From Oscillospiraceae bacterium (lineage in GTDB: Bacteria; Bacillota_A; Clostridia; Oscillospirales; Oscillospiraceae), in assembly GCA_017550765.1 (NCBI GenBank), contig JAFZOC010000102.1, positions 1-5,442 on the forward strand: a stretch of DNA of 5,442 nucleotides. Reading direction: 5' to 3'. Under the pieces are notes generated by a model that saw only the letters and a program-made list of their open reading frames with translations, ran no database searches and was not told the origin of the DNA. This document shows, piece after piece, positions 1 through 5,442 of this stretch (positions within the stretch are counted from its first letter, which is position 1; each line of letters starts with the position of its first letter). A program made the position numbers and the translations under genes.

Positions 1-291
1 GACGGCCCCATCATCAACAGCGATACCATCGCCAAGATGAAGGACGGCGTGGTGATCATCAACACCTCCCGCGGCGCCAACCTGGACGAGGACGCCCTGC
101 TGGCCGCTCTGGAGTCCGGCAAAGTCCGCTCCGCCGGTCTGGACGTCTGGGCCACCGAGCCTTCCACCAACGCCGCCCTGTACGCGCATCCCCACGTCTC
201 CTGCACGCCGCACATCGGCGCCCAGACCGGCGAGGCCCAGGCCCGCATCGGTCAGGAGATCGTGGAGATCATCCGGGACTTCGCCAAGTAA
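1..291 (+). CDS. serA: D-3-phosphoglycerate dehydrogenase (short form), C-terminal 96 residues; 5' end cut by window
   Basis: The reading frame is open from base 1 to the TAA at 289-291. It shows the end of the NAD-binding and catalytic region of a D-isomer-specific 2-hydroxyacid dehydrogenase. Numbering from the window edge, the three family catalytic residues are visible: Arg24 in NTSRG, Glu53 in WATEP and His71 in CTPHIG. Their order and the 29-residue Arg-Glu spacing match SerA, which oxidises 3-phosphoglycerate to 3-phosphohydroxypyruvate in the first step of serine synthesis in the cytoplasm. The protein ends about 25 residues after the catalytic His, so the C-terminal ACT regulatory domain of long SerA forms such as E. 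coli's is absent. Serine feedback through ACT is therefore unlikely. Another 2-hydroxyacid dehydrogenase is possible from the fragment alone. The DUF1015 gene 21 bases downstream favours SerA, because these two are common neighbours in Clostridia. Confidence 0.82.
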   Translation, partial: DGPIINSDTIAKMKDGVVIINTSRGANLDEDALLAALESGKVRSAGLDVWATEPSTNAALYAHPHVSCTPHIGAQTGEAQARIGQEIVEIIRDFAK

Positions 292-300
292 GCTCGGCAC

Positions 301-306
301 GGGAGG
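301..306 (+). promoter_or_regulatory. Ribosome binding site for the DUF1015 gene
   Basis: GGGAGG lies six bases before the ATG at 313, at good Shine-Dalgarno strength and spacing. It supports that start over any internal Met. It also shows the gene is translated independently even if transcribed with the dehydrogenase gene upstream. Confidence 0.8.
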
Positions 307-312
307 TCGACC

Positions 313-1563
313 ATGGACAAGAACATCTTCCAGCCCGCCGATATCCTGCTGCCCAAAGACACTGACATGGAGAAGTGGGCCGTCATCGCCTGCGATCAGT
401 TCACCTCGGACCAGGCCTACTGGGACCGGGTCCGGGCCAAGGCCGGCGATGCTCCCTCCACCATCCGCCTGATCCTGCCCGAGGCGGAGCTGGGCTCTGC
501 CGGCGAGGCCGAACACATCGCCCAGATCAACGAGACCATGGCGGAGTATCTGCGGCGCGGGATCTTCGAGACCTATCCCGAGAGCTATGTCTACGTGGAG
601 CGCACCCTGGCCAACGGCACGATCCGCAAGGGCCTGATCGGCAAGATCGACCTGGACGCCTATGACTACCGTCCCGGCGCCACCTCCCAGATCCGCGCCA
701 CGGAGAAGACCGTGCCGGAACGCATCCCGCCCCGGCAGCGGGTCCGACGGGACGCGCCGATCGAGCTGCCCCACATCCTGATGCTCTGTGACGACCACGA
801 GAAGAAGCTGATCGAGCCGGTGGCGGCCAAGAAGGACGGCATGCGCCTGCTCTACGACTTTGAGCTCATGGAGGGCGGCGGCCGCATCCGGGGCTGGCTG
901 GTGGCGGACGAGGACGCCCGCGCCTTCGACGCAGCCCTCACCGACTATGTCGCCCATGTGCCGGAGAAGTACGAGGGCTTGCCCGGTGTTCCCATGACCT
1001 TTGCCATTGGCGACGGGAACCACTCTCTCGCCACCGCCAAGAGCTGCTACGAGGAGCTGAAGGCCGCCCATCCCGGCGAGGATCTCAGCGAGCATCCCGC
1101 CCGCTATGCCCTGGTGGAGCTGGAGAACATCCACGACGAGGCACAGGTCTTCGAGCCCATCCACCGCGTCGTGGTGGACACGGATCCCGAGGCGATGCTC
1201 CTCGCGCTGCAGGACTGGTGCGCCCCCGGCGGCTACCCCGTCAAATGGTACAGCGGCGACAAGAGCGGCACCGTCACCCTAGATCCGGCCCGCAGTGAAC
1301 TGCCCGTGGGCGTACTGCAGGCCTTCCTGGACAAGTATCTGAAGGAAGAGGCGCACCCCGGCGAGATCGACTACATCCATGACGACGACGCTCTGATTGC
1401 CCTGGCCAGGCAGGAGGGCGCCATCGGCTTCCTGCTGCCCGCCATGGAGAAGAGCTCCCTCTTCCGCGGCGTCATCCGGGACGGCGCTCTGCCCCGCAAG
1501 ACCTTCTCCATGGGCCACAGCCGGGAGAAGCGCTACTATCTGGAGGGCCGCAAGATCCGCTGA
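313..1563 (+). CDS. DUF1015 family protein (PF06245), serine-operon associated
   Basis: A complete 416-residue protein from ATG 313 to TGA 1561-1563. The opening (FQPADILLPK, then WAVIACDQFTS) and the central IGDGNHSLATAK motif (Asp234, Gly235, Asn236, His237) are typical of DUF1015 proteins of Firmicutes, and the length fits the family. No signal peptide or membrane segment is visible, so it should be cytoplasmic. The biochemical role is not established as far as I know. The location, 21 bases after a SerA-like gene and in the same direction, suggests a part in serine or phosphoserine metabolism. Other DUF1015 members carry DGHHR at the central motif, which recalls the DGHHR motif of ParB-fold free-serine kinases; this link is only an inference. 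The family call is firm, the function open. It appears to be the last gene of the operon, since a strong terminator starts 13 bases after its stop. Confidence 0.9.
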   Translation: MDKNIFQPADILLPKDTDMEKWAVIACDQFTSDQAYWDRVRAKAGDAPSTIRLILPEAELGSAGEAEHIAQINETMAEYLRRGIFETYPESYVYVERTLANGTIRKGLIGKIDLDAYDYRPGATSQIRATEKTVPERIPPRQRVRRDAPIELPHILMLCDDHEKKLIEPVAAKKDGMRLLYDFELMEGGGRIRGWLVADEDARAFDAALTDYVAHVPEKYEGLPGVPMTFAIGDGNHSLATAKSCYEELKAAHPGEDLSEHPARYALVELENIHDEAQVFEPIHRVVVDTDPEAMLLALQDWCAPGGYPVKWYSGDKSGTVTLDPARSELPVGVLQAFLDKYLKEEAHPGEIDYIHDDDALIALARQEGAIGFLLPAMEKSSLFRGVIRDGALPRKTFSMGHSREKRYYLEGRKIR

Positions 1564-1575
1564 GCACGCGCCTCA

Positions 1576-1632
1576 TTCCCGAAAAAATGCTCCCTTCGGC
1601 ATGGGCCGGAGGGAGCGTTCTTTTTCGGGAAA
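1576..1632. terminator. Strong intrinsic terminator, probably bidirectional
   Basis: A 12-bp stem (1589-1600 with 1605-1616, one G-T wobble) closes an ATGG loop. It is flanked by A6 on the left (1582-1587) and GTTCTTTTT on the right (1617-1625), and outer bases TTCCCGAAAAA / TTTTTCGGGAA extend the pairing. Read on +, the hairpin is followed by a T-run and ends the serine operon. Read on -, it is followed by ATTTTTTCGGG and can stop transcription from the convergent peptidase gene. Confidence 0.9.
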
Positions 1633-1670
1633 TGAAAGAAAGACCGGCCCCGTGCATCCGGGGCCGGTCT
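1628..1670 (-). terminator. Intrinsic terminator of the C39-like peptidase gene
   Basis: A perfect 11-bp stem (1641-1651 with 1660-1670, GC-rich, 8-base loop) lies about 58 bases past the stop codon of the minus-strand gene. On the minus strand it is followed by the T/C-rich tract TTCTTTCATTTCCC (1627-1640). On the plus strand no T-run follows, so it points one way. The terminator at 1576-1632 is a back-up just beyond it. Confidence 0.75.
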
Positions 1671-1728
1671 CTGTGTATCCATCGAGCCGCGCGGCCTGCT
1701 GCGCGCATCGGTGTGATCGGGCAAGCTG

Positions 1729-2532
1729 TCAGTTCGGGTAATAGATCAGGAGCTCGCTGCGCAGGCCGCCTGCGGCGATCCTGAACGCGAAGGCGCTCTC
1801 GACAGCCAGCGTCGGGTCGGACACGCGGAACGCTTCCGGCAGCGCCGGGTCGTCCTCCAGGGAGTAGAGATGGATCCTGACCACGCCGTCTGCGCTGTAC
1901 TTGGAGAAGAGATCCGTGCTGGAGCTTCCGGGGTCCATCATGGTGATCGAGTCGGCCGCAGCGCTGCGGACCGCGACGTAGTGTCCGTAAAACTTGACAG
2001 CCACAACGACATAGAAGCCCAGCTGACAGCAGGTGAGGATCTGGGCGGTCTTGTCGCGCTCTGTGCCGCACAGGTCGAGGCTCCCTGCATAATGGAAGCC
2101 ATCCACCGCCTCTCCGGCCTTGCCCCAGAAGATCTCATTCCCGCGAAAACCGCCGACGGCCTTCATCTCCTCCAGGAACACGCCCGGATCAAAGTCCGAC
2201 TCGTCCCGCAGGCCGGCGTGGACGACCAGCATCGCGACGGAGGTCACCGCGCAGCCCACTTCGCCCAGCGTTCTGGTGCCGATGGACCGATCGCTCCACT
2301 GAGGGTCCGACTGTTTCCACGCATAGTACGGGATCTCCGTCCCCACCGGCATATCCTCTGCGGGCTCCTCATCGATGCTGTCCGCATCCGCCGGCCATAT
2401 CGTGCCGTCCTCTGCACCGTCCCCCACGGGGGCGATGGTCCCAGCGCCCTCGGCCATGGCCCGTACATGGAACAGGCAGATGCAGAGAGCCAGGCAAAGC
2501 AGCAGCGCCAGGACCTTTTTCAGTTCTAACAT
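1729..2532 (-). CDS. Secreted C39-like cysteine peptidase domain protein
   Basis: A complete 267-residue protein from ATG (2530-2532) to TGA (1729-1731). The N-terminus is a signal peptide: Lys5-Lys6, a hydrophobic stretch at residues 7-21, and a likely cleavage after Ala-Met-Ala27. An acidic, low-complexity linker (about 28-66) leads into a papain-like C39-type domain. Visible landmarks are Gln74 in WKQSDPQW (oxyanion side chain in the family), Cys94 in GEVGCAVTSVAML, His184 in YGHYVAVR and Asp200 in MMDPGS, so a complete Cys-His-Asp set is present. C39-like proteins of this kind are usually secreted or wall-associated, and their substrates are mostly unknown. No ABC transporter domain is attached, so this is not a bacteriocin-exporter C39. 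A GTG in frame at 2578-2580 gives 16 more residues, but it lies almost at the predicted transcription start and hides the signal peptide. The gene is convergent with the serine operon and follows, on the same strand, the dockerin protein gene. Confidence 0.8.
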   Translation of the reverse strand: MLELKKVLALLLCLALCICLFHVRAMAEGAGTIAPVGDGAEDGTIWPADADSIDEEPAEDMPVGTEIPYYAWKQSDPQWSDRSIGTRTLGEVGCAVTSVAMLVVHAGLRDESDFDPGVFLEEMKAVGGFRGNEIFWGKAGEAVDGFHYAGSLDLCGTERDKTAQILTCCQLGFYVVVAVKFYGHYVAVRSAAADSITMMDPGSSSTDLFSKYSADGVVRIHLYSLEDDPALPEAFRVSDPTLAVESAFAFRIAAGGLRSELLIYYPN

Positions 2533-2543
2533 CCGGCGAGCCG

Positions 2544-2549
2544 CCTCCC
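2544..2549 (-). promoter_or_regulatory. Ribosome binding site for the C39-like gene
   Basis: Minus-strand GGGAGG ends 11 bases before the ATG at 2532. The spacing is slightly long but acceptable. A purine-rich stretch (GGAAGAGGAA) lies just upstream. Its position supports the ATG that begins the signal peptide rather than the upstream GTG. Confidence 0.65.
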
Positions 2550-2589
2550 TTCCTCTTCCGTTTTGTGATGGCCGATGCACACTGTTTGC

Positions 2590-2619
2590 AGTATACCCGT
2601 CTTCTGGTCGTCATGTCAA
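2590..2619 (-). promoter_or_regulatory. Sigma-70-type promoter of the C39-like gene
   Basis: On the minus strand a perfect -35 TTGACA (2619-2614) is followed after 18 bases by TATACT (2595-2590), five of six matches to the -10 consensus. Transcription would start near 2583, giving a leader of about 50 bases before the ATG at 2532. The match suggests strong housekeeping transcription independent of the upstream dockerin gene. No operator-like palindrome was seen overlapping it. Confidence 0.78.
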
Positions 2620-2739
2620 GTGGCAGCGCATCCTCCCTGCCGTCCGTTCTCTCGGCCTCTCAGGGCTGCTCATCATCGGATCTCCCGCGGTTTTGTCGAA
2701 GCTAAATGCCCCTTCTGGCCAAGCTCTCACCGTAGAGAC

Positions 2740-2781
2740 ACGACCAAGAGCGGCTCCCTTGCGGGAGCCGCTCTTGGTCGT
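2740..2781 (-). terminator. Perfect 19-bp hairpin after the dockerin gene; terminator-like but without a T-run
   Basis: Bases 2740-2758 and 2763-2781 are exact reverse complements around a TTGC loop. Two further pairs form after one mismatch (2737-2738 with 2783-2784). It lies 72 bases past the stop of the dockerin gene, where a terminator is expected. On the minus strand the hairpin is followed by GTCTCTACGG, and on plus by ATCGATCTGA, so neither side has the usual T-tract. It may end transcription, protect the mRNA 3' end, or be a mobile or extragenic palindrome. Confidence 0.5.
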
Positions 2782-2814
2782 ATCGATCTGATATGTGCCA
2801 GGGGATCGCTCAGC

Positions 2815-2836
2815 CCTGTCCCCATGACGGGACAGG
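2815..2836 (-). other. Small hairpin just after the dockerin gene stop
   Basis: CCTGTCCC (2815-2822) pairs exactly with GGGACAGG (2829-2836) across a six-base loop, 17 bases past the stop codon. There is no T-run on either side. It may be part of a two-hairpin 3' end together with 2740-2781, or chance in GC-rich DNA. Confidence 0.35.
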
Positions 2837-2853
2837 AGAGAGGCTCGTGGATC

Positions 2854-5442
2854 TCAGCAGATGACCACGCCCTGGCCGCGGGCCTTCACGTACTTGGCCA
2901 GCAGGGTCACGTCGGCGGTATTCACCTTCCCGTCGCCATTCACGTCCAGGGCGGCGGCAACGACCTCCACGCCCTGGCCGTGGGCCTTCACGTACTTGGC
3001 CAGCAGCACCACATCCGTCGTGTTCACCTTGCCGTCGCCGTTCACGTCGCCGGGCAAACGCCAGTGGGCGTAGACCGTGGCGTCCTCGTCGAAGGTCGTT
3101 TCTGCCGTCACCTGGCTGCCCTGGCCGGCATAGAAAGCCGTCTCGGCGGGCTCAGTGAACCAGCCCAGGAAGACCCAGCCGCCTTCACGCTCAGGCGTCG
3201 GCAGTTCACCGACGGGGGTGCCTCCCTCGACCTCTACGCTCTCCGGATCCACTGTGCCGCCCTGGGCATCGAAGCTGACGGTGCAGATGCGGACAAAACG
3301 AGCATTGACGGTCACATTGCCGGCGGGCATCGTGAAGATGTAGTTCCCGTCCCCGTCCCTCTCGTCTATCTCAGTGAAGTGGTCCTCGTCTCCCGTGACC
3401 CTGGTGAGGCTGACCAGAAAGCCGTTCTCCTCAGGCGCTACCATCAGTGTGACGGTCTCGCCCGCCGCCGCAGTCTTCTTATCCGCGGTCACGATGCCGT
3501 ACTCCGCATCCGAAACGGTGATGCGGTAATGCCATACCGCCTTTACGGTCAGATCGCCGGAAGCAGAGACGGTATCGTTCTCCGCTCTCAGCTCTGGGTC
3601 GTCCCCTATCTGCCAGCCGCCGAAGCACATGCCAGCCGGAGGCGTAAAGCCGCAGGTCGGCAGCATCAGAGCTGTCCCGGGAACAAAGTGGATGGTCTCC
3701 ATGGTCCCGCTGCCGCCGTTGGCATCAAAGCGGAGATCGCAGAGCACGCCCTGAAAGCCGCAGACTGTGCAGTGGTTGTGCTCGTCCATCACGTGCTGTT
3801 CCCTGGGAAACGCGATGAAACAGTACGGACAGTGTCTCATGTGATCGTTCTCGGTCGCCGTGAACGCGGGGTCCGGATGGTCGCAAGGCTCGATGCGCGC
3901 ATAGGCATAGCTCTTGCAGAACTGATCGCGCTTGTCCTTGAGGGCGACCCCCAGGATCGTCGGCTCGCCGCCGCTGACCCTTCCATAGCTGACTCTCGCG
4001 CTGTCATAGAAGCTCACGCTGCCGTCGCTCTTGCCACCGTCGCCATGTCCGATCGCGCGCGCAGAATTCATGCCCGACATCGCGATCACAGTGCCGCCGT
4101 TGATCGTAACGCTGCCGCCGTTGCCGTCGTCGCCGCCGCCGATCCCCGCGCCGGCATATTCACCGGAAGAGATGAAATGCATGATCAAATTGTACGCAAG
4201 GTCGACCCAGCCCTGATTGATCGGTTTGACGCCCGCAATGCCGCCGGTCCACAGTCCGTGATCCCGGATATAGTTATAATCCAGATGGCCGCCGCCCGCC
4301 ATAACGTAGCCGTCATTCACGATCAGCGTCCCGCCGTTGCCGTCGTTGCCGCCTCCGATCCCCGCGCCTTTGTTCTGGGAGAGAGCATATACCGTTCCGC
4401 TGTCGACCGTGACGGTCCCTCCGTTGCCGCCGCCACCGCCGCCTTTCAGCGAACCGCCGCCGCCGATCCCCGCGCCGGCGTAGCTGGAGGCGACGACGAA
4501 TGCAGAATCGATATAGACGTTTCCGCCATTTCCAGCGGTGGAAGGCTTCTTTTCGCTTCCGCCGCCGCCGATCCCCGCACCGTAGCCGTTGTTCTCGATC
4601 AAAACGATGCCGCCGGTGATGGTGACATCTCCGCCCTGGGACCTCTCCGAGGCGCCGCCGATGCCCGCGCCCTGGCTCTGCACATACGAATCATCGAGAT
4701 AGCCGTTCGCGACCGCGATCTTGACCTCACCGCCGGAAATAGAGACGGAGCCACTTCTTCCGCTGCTGTAATCGCAGCCGCCGCCGCCGATCCCCGCGCT
4801 CCTGGTCGCGGATAAACGGATATCGACAATGCCTCCGGAGATGTCCACCGTGCCGCCGTTGCCGGCATAGCCATAGGTCTCGGGGCCGGCGCCCCCGCCG
4901 ATCCCCGCGCCGCCGCCGGCGGGGACACGGATCAAGATCTCGCCGTCGGTGATCGTGACGCTGCCGCCGCTGCCCGAATCGCAGAACAGATCGCTGGCTG
5001 CGCCGCCGCCGATCCCCGCACCATGTTGGCCCGCATCCACCGTAACGGTCCCGCCGGTGATCGTGACCTCACCGCCGTGGCCGGCATCGCCAAACCAGCC
5101 TGCCCCACCGCCGCCGATGCCGGCAGCGTTCTTTCCGCCTTCTACCGTGACGTCACCGCCGTTGATGATGATCGGATGATCCTGGCTGCCTTCTTCGCCG
5201 CCGCCGATCCCCGCGCCGTTCTCCCGGCCGATCGCGGTGACGGTACCGCCGTTGATGATGACCGTGCCGTTCCCGCGATCCTCGCCGCCGCCGATGCCGG
5301 CAGCATAGAGGCCGCCGGTGGCGTTGACAACGCCGCCGTTGATCGTGACGACCTCCCAGACGTTGTTCTGCTGTCCCTTGCCGATGCCCGCGCCACTGGC
5401 GCCGCCCTCCGCGGTGACGAAGCCGCCGTTGATGGTGACGGA
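2854..5442 (-). CDS. Large secreted repeat protein with GAGIGGG solenoid, InlB-type repeats and C-terminal type I dockerin; 5' end beyond window
   Basis: The frame is open from the right edge to the TGA at 2854-2856, giving 862 residues; the start and presumed signal peptide are outside. Numbering from the edge, residues 1-486 are about 14 glycine-rich repeats (GAGIGGG followed by GGxVTIxGGTV), probably a beta-helix or solenoid. Residues 518-563 form a Cys/His-rich linker with HCPYC and HCTVCG. Residues 570-637 resemble an InlB B-type repeat (LRFDANGG to VKAVW). Residues 638-717 are a Flg_new_2-like bacterial repeat ending FTMPAGNVTVNARF. Residues 720-795 are a second InlB-type repeat (VSFDAQGG, WFTEP, VYAHW). 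Residues 798-862 are a type I dockerin with two calcium loops. No LPXTG or membrane anchor follows, so attachment is expected through a cohesin on a scaffold. Glycan binding or adhesion is likely by analogy; no catalytic domain is visible in this part. The Met at 5040 is inside a repeat and is not the start. It could be annotated as InlB B-repeat or dockerin protein. Confidence 0.85.
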   Translation of the reverse strand, partial: SVTINGGFVTAEGGASGAGIGKGQQNNVWEVVTINGGVVNATGGLYAAGIGGGEDRGNGTVIINGGTVTAIGRENGAGIGGGEEGSQDHPIIINGGDVTVEGGKNAAGIGGGGAGWFGDAGHGGEVTITGGTVTVDAGQHGAGIGGGAASDLFCDSGSGGSVTITDGEILIRVPAGGGAGIGGGAGPETYGYAGNGGTVDISGGIVDIRLSATRSAGIGGGGCDYSSGRSGSVSISGGEVKIAVANGYLDDSYVQSQGAGIGGASERSQGGDVTITGGIVLIENNGYGAGIGGGGSEKKPSTAGNGGNVYIDSAFVVASSYAGAGIGGGGSLKGGGGGGNGGTVTVDSGTVYALSQNKGAGIGGGNDGNGGTLIVNDGYVMAGGGHLDYNYIRDHGLWTGGIAGVKPINQGWVDLAYNLIMHFISSGEYAGAGIGGGDDGNGGSVTINGGTVIAMSGMNSARAIGHGDGGKSDGSVSFYDSARVSYGRVSGGEPTILGVALKDKRDQFCKSYAYARIEPCDHPDPAFTATENDHMRHCPYCFIAFPREQHVMDEHNHCTVCGFQGVLCDLRFDANGGSGTMETIHFVPGTALMLPTCGFTPPAGMCFGGWQIGDDPELRAENDTVSASGDLTVKAVWHYRITVSDAEYGIVTADKKTAAAGETVTLMVAPEENGFLVSLTRVTGDEDHFTEIDERDGDGNYIFTMPAGNVTVNARFVRICTVSFDAQGGTVDPESVEVEGGTPVGELPTPEREGGWVFLGWFTEPAETAFYAGQGSQVTAETTFDEDATVYAHWRLPGDVNGDGKVNTTDVVLLAKYVKAHGQGVEVVAAALDVNGDGKVNTADVTLLAKYVKARGQGVVIC
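2857..3051 (-). repeat. Dockerin type I domain: two 34-residue calcium-loop repeats
   Basis: Two segments with a 102-base period encode DVNGDGKVNTTDVVLLAKYV and DVNGDGKVNTADVTLLAKYV, each followed by KA(H/R)GQGV. Both have the dockerin calcium ligands Asp1, Asn3, Asp5, Asn9 and Asp12 intact. The pair at positions 10-11, where cohesin specificity is read in studied dockerins, is Thr-Thr in the first and Thr-Ala in the second. The domain runs to the end of the protein, which stops at VVIC with a terminal cysteine. In cellulosome-type systems such a domain docks the protein onto a cohesin-bearing scaffoldin outside the cell. Confidence 0.92.
3985..5442 (-). repeat. Array of about 14 GAGIGGG repeat units within the dockerin protein gene
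   Basis: The DNA core reads on the plus strand roughly as GCCGCCGCCGATCCCCGCGCC. The GAT of each core lies at 4141, 4357, 4465, 4570, 4660, 4789, 4900, 5011, 5116, 5206, 5293 and 5383. Degenerate cores sit near 4237 (GGIAG instead of GAGIGGG) and at 4051 (RAIGHG). Steps run from 87 to 129 bases, always in multiples of three, so units are 29-43 residues and the frame is kept. The core is well conserved, while the stretch between cores varies in length and sequence, as in loops of a solenoid. The array continues past the right edge. Confidence 0.88.

Larger units (their letters stand above)
2533..2853. other. Intergenic region between the C39-like gene and the dockerin gene
   Basis: These 321 bases hold, from left to right, the ribosome site and promoter of the C39-like gene (2544-2619), a plain stretch (2620-2739) in which I see no motif or convincing small gene, and two hairpins behind the dockerin gene (2740-2781 and 2815-2836). 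No riboswitch, tRNA or other structured RNA was recognised. Confidence 0.6.

Noticed and set aside
375..665. Overlapping +1-type frame inside the DUF1015 gene
   Set aside because: Its Arg/Gly/Pro-rich translation is the usual shadow of a GC-rich gene; the DUF1015 frame has clear family motifs.
1870..2529. A 219-codon plus-strand frame opposite the C39-like peptidase gene
   Set aside because: The minus strand has a signal peptide, a conserved catalytic set, a promoter and a ribosome site. The plus frame has no recognisable features and no convincing start.
2533..2580. GTG start at 2578-2580 for the C39-like gene
   Set aside because: It lies about ten bases past the -10 box, so almost at the transcription start. 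It would add 16 polar residues before the signal peptide and leave GGGAGG inside the coding region.
2575..4815. A 746-codon open frame on the plus strand opposite the dockerin gene
   Set aside because: It is antisense to a protein with clear domains (dockerin, InlB-type, GAGIGGG repeats). Its own translation is Ala/Arg/Asp/Val-rich with no recognisable domain and only mirrors the repeats. It stays open because GC-rich glycine-repeat DNA has few stop codons on the other strand. It also runs through the peptidase promoter and the hairpins.
5038..5040. Met at 5040 as start of the dockerin protein
   Set aside because: The frame stays open to 5442 and continues with in-phase repeats, and there is no signal peptide or ribosome site at 5040. 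The real start is outside the window.
3985..5442. CRISPR-like array, because of regularly spaced short repeats
   Set aside because: Spacing varies from 87 to 129 bases in multiples of three, the repeats are imperfect, and the sequences between them are coding and related to each other. It is a protein repeat, not a CRISPR.

Overview
The window comes from a GC-rich bacterium that most resembles a Gram-positive Clostridia member of the Oscillospiraceae/Ruminococcaceae type, probably gut-associated. This is inferred from four things: a short-form D-3-phosphoglycerate dehydrogenase followed by a DUF1015 gene, strong AGGAGG-like ribosome sites, a C39-like secreted protease, and a large secreted GAGIGGG-repeat protein with InlB-type repeats and a C-terminal dockerin. 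No marker gene fixes the genus.

Left part (1-1563, + strand): the last 96 codons of a SerA-like dehydrogenase, then 21 bases later a complete DUF1015 gene with its own ribosome site. The two look like the end of a serine-biosynthesis operon. It closes at a strong hairpin terminator (1576-1632) that can work in both directions.

Middle part (1628-2619, - strand): a complete gene for a secreted C39-like cysteine peptidase domain protein. It converges on the serine operon. It has a near-consensus sigma-70 promoter (2590-2619), a ribosome site, a signal peptide and its own hairpin terminator (1641-1670).

Right part (2740-5442, - strand): the 3' 2589 bases of a very long gene whose start lies beyond the right edge. 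In order from the N-terminal side, the 862 visible residues carry about 14 glycine-rich GAGIGGG / VTINGGTV solenoid-like repeats, a Cys/His-rich linker, an InlB-type repeat, a Flg_new_2-like bacterial repeat, a second InlB-type repeat, and a two-repeat type I dockerin that ends in a cysteine. Two hairpins, one of them a perfect 19-bp stem without a T-run, lie just past its stop codon.

The most notable feature is this dockerin-tagged, repeat-built surface protein next to a secreted cysteine peptidase. A dockerin implies that a cohesin-bearing scaffold exists elsewhere in the genome. None of the protein families seen is new in itself. The less explained points are the domain combination, the nearly symmetrical dockerin, the Cys/His linker and the T-less hairpin.
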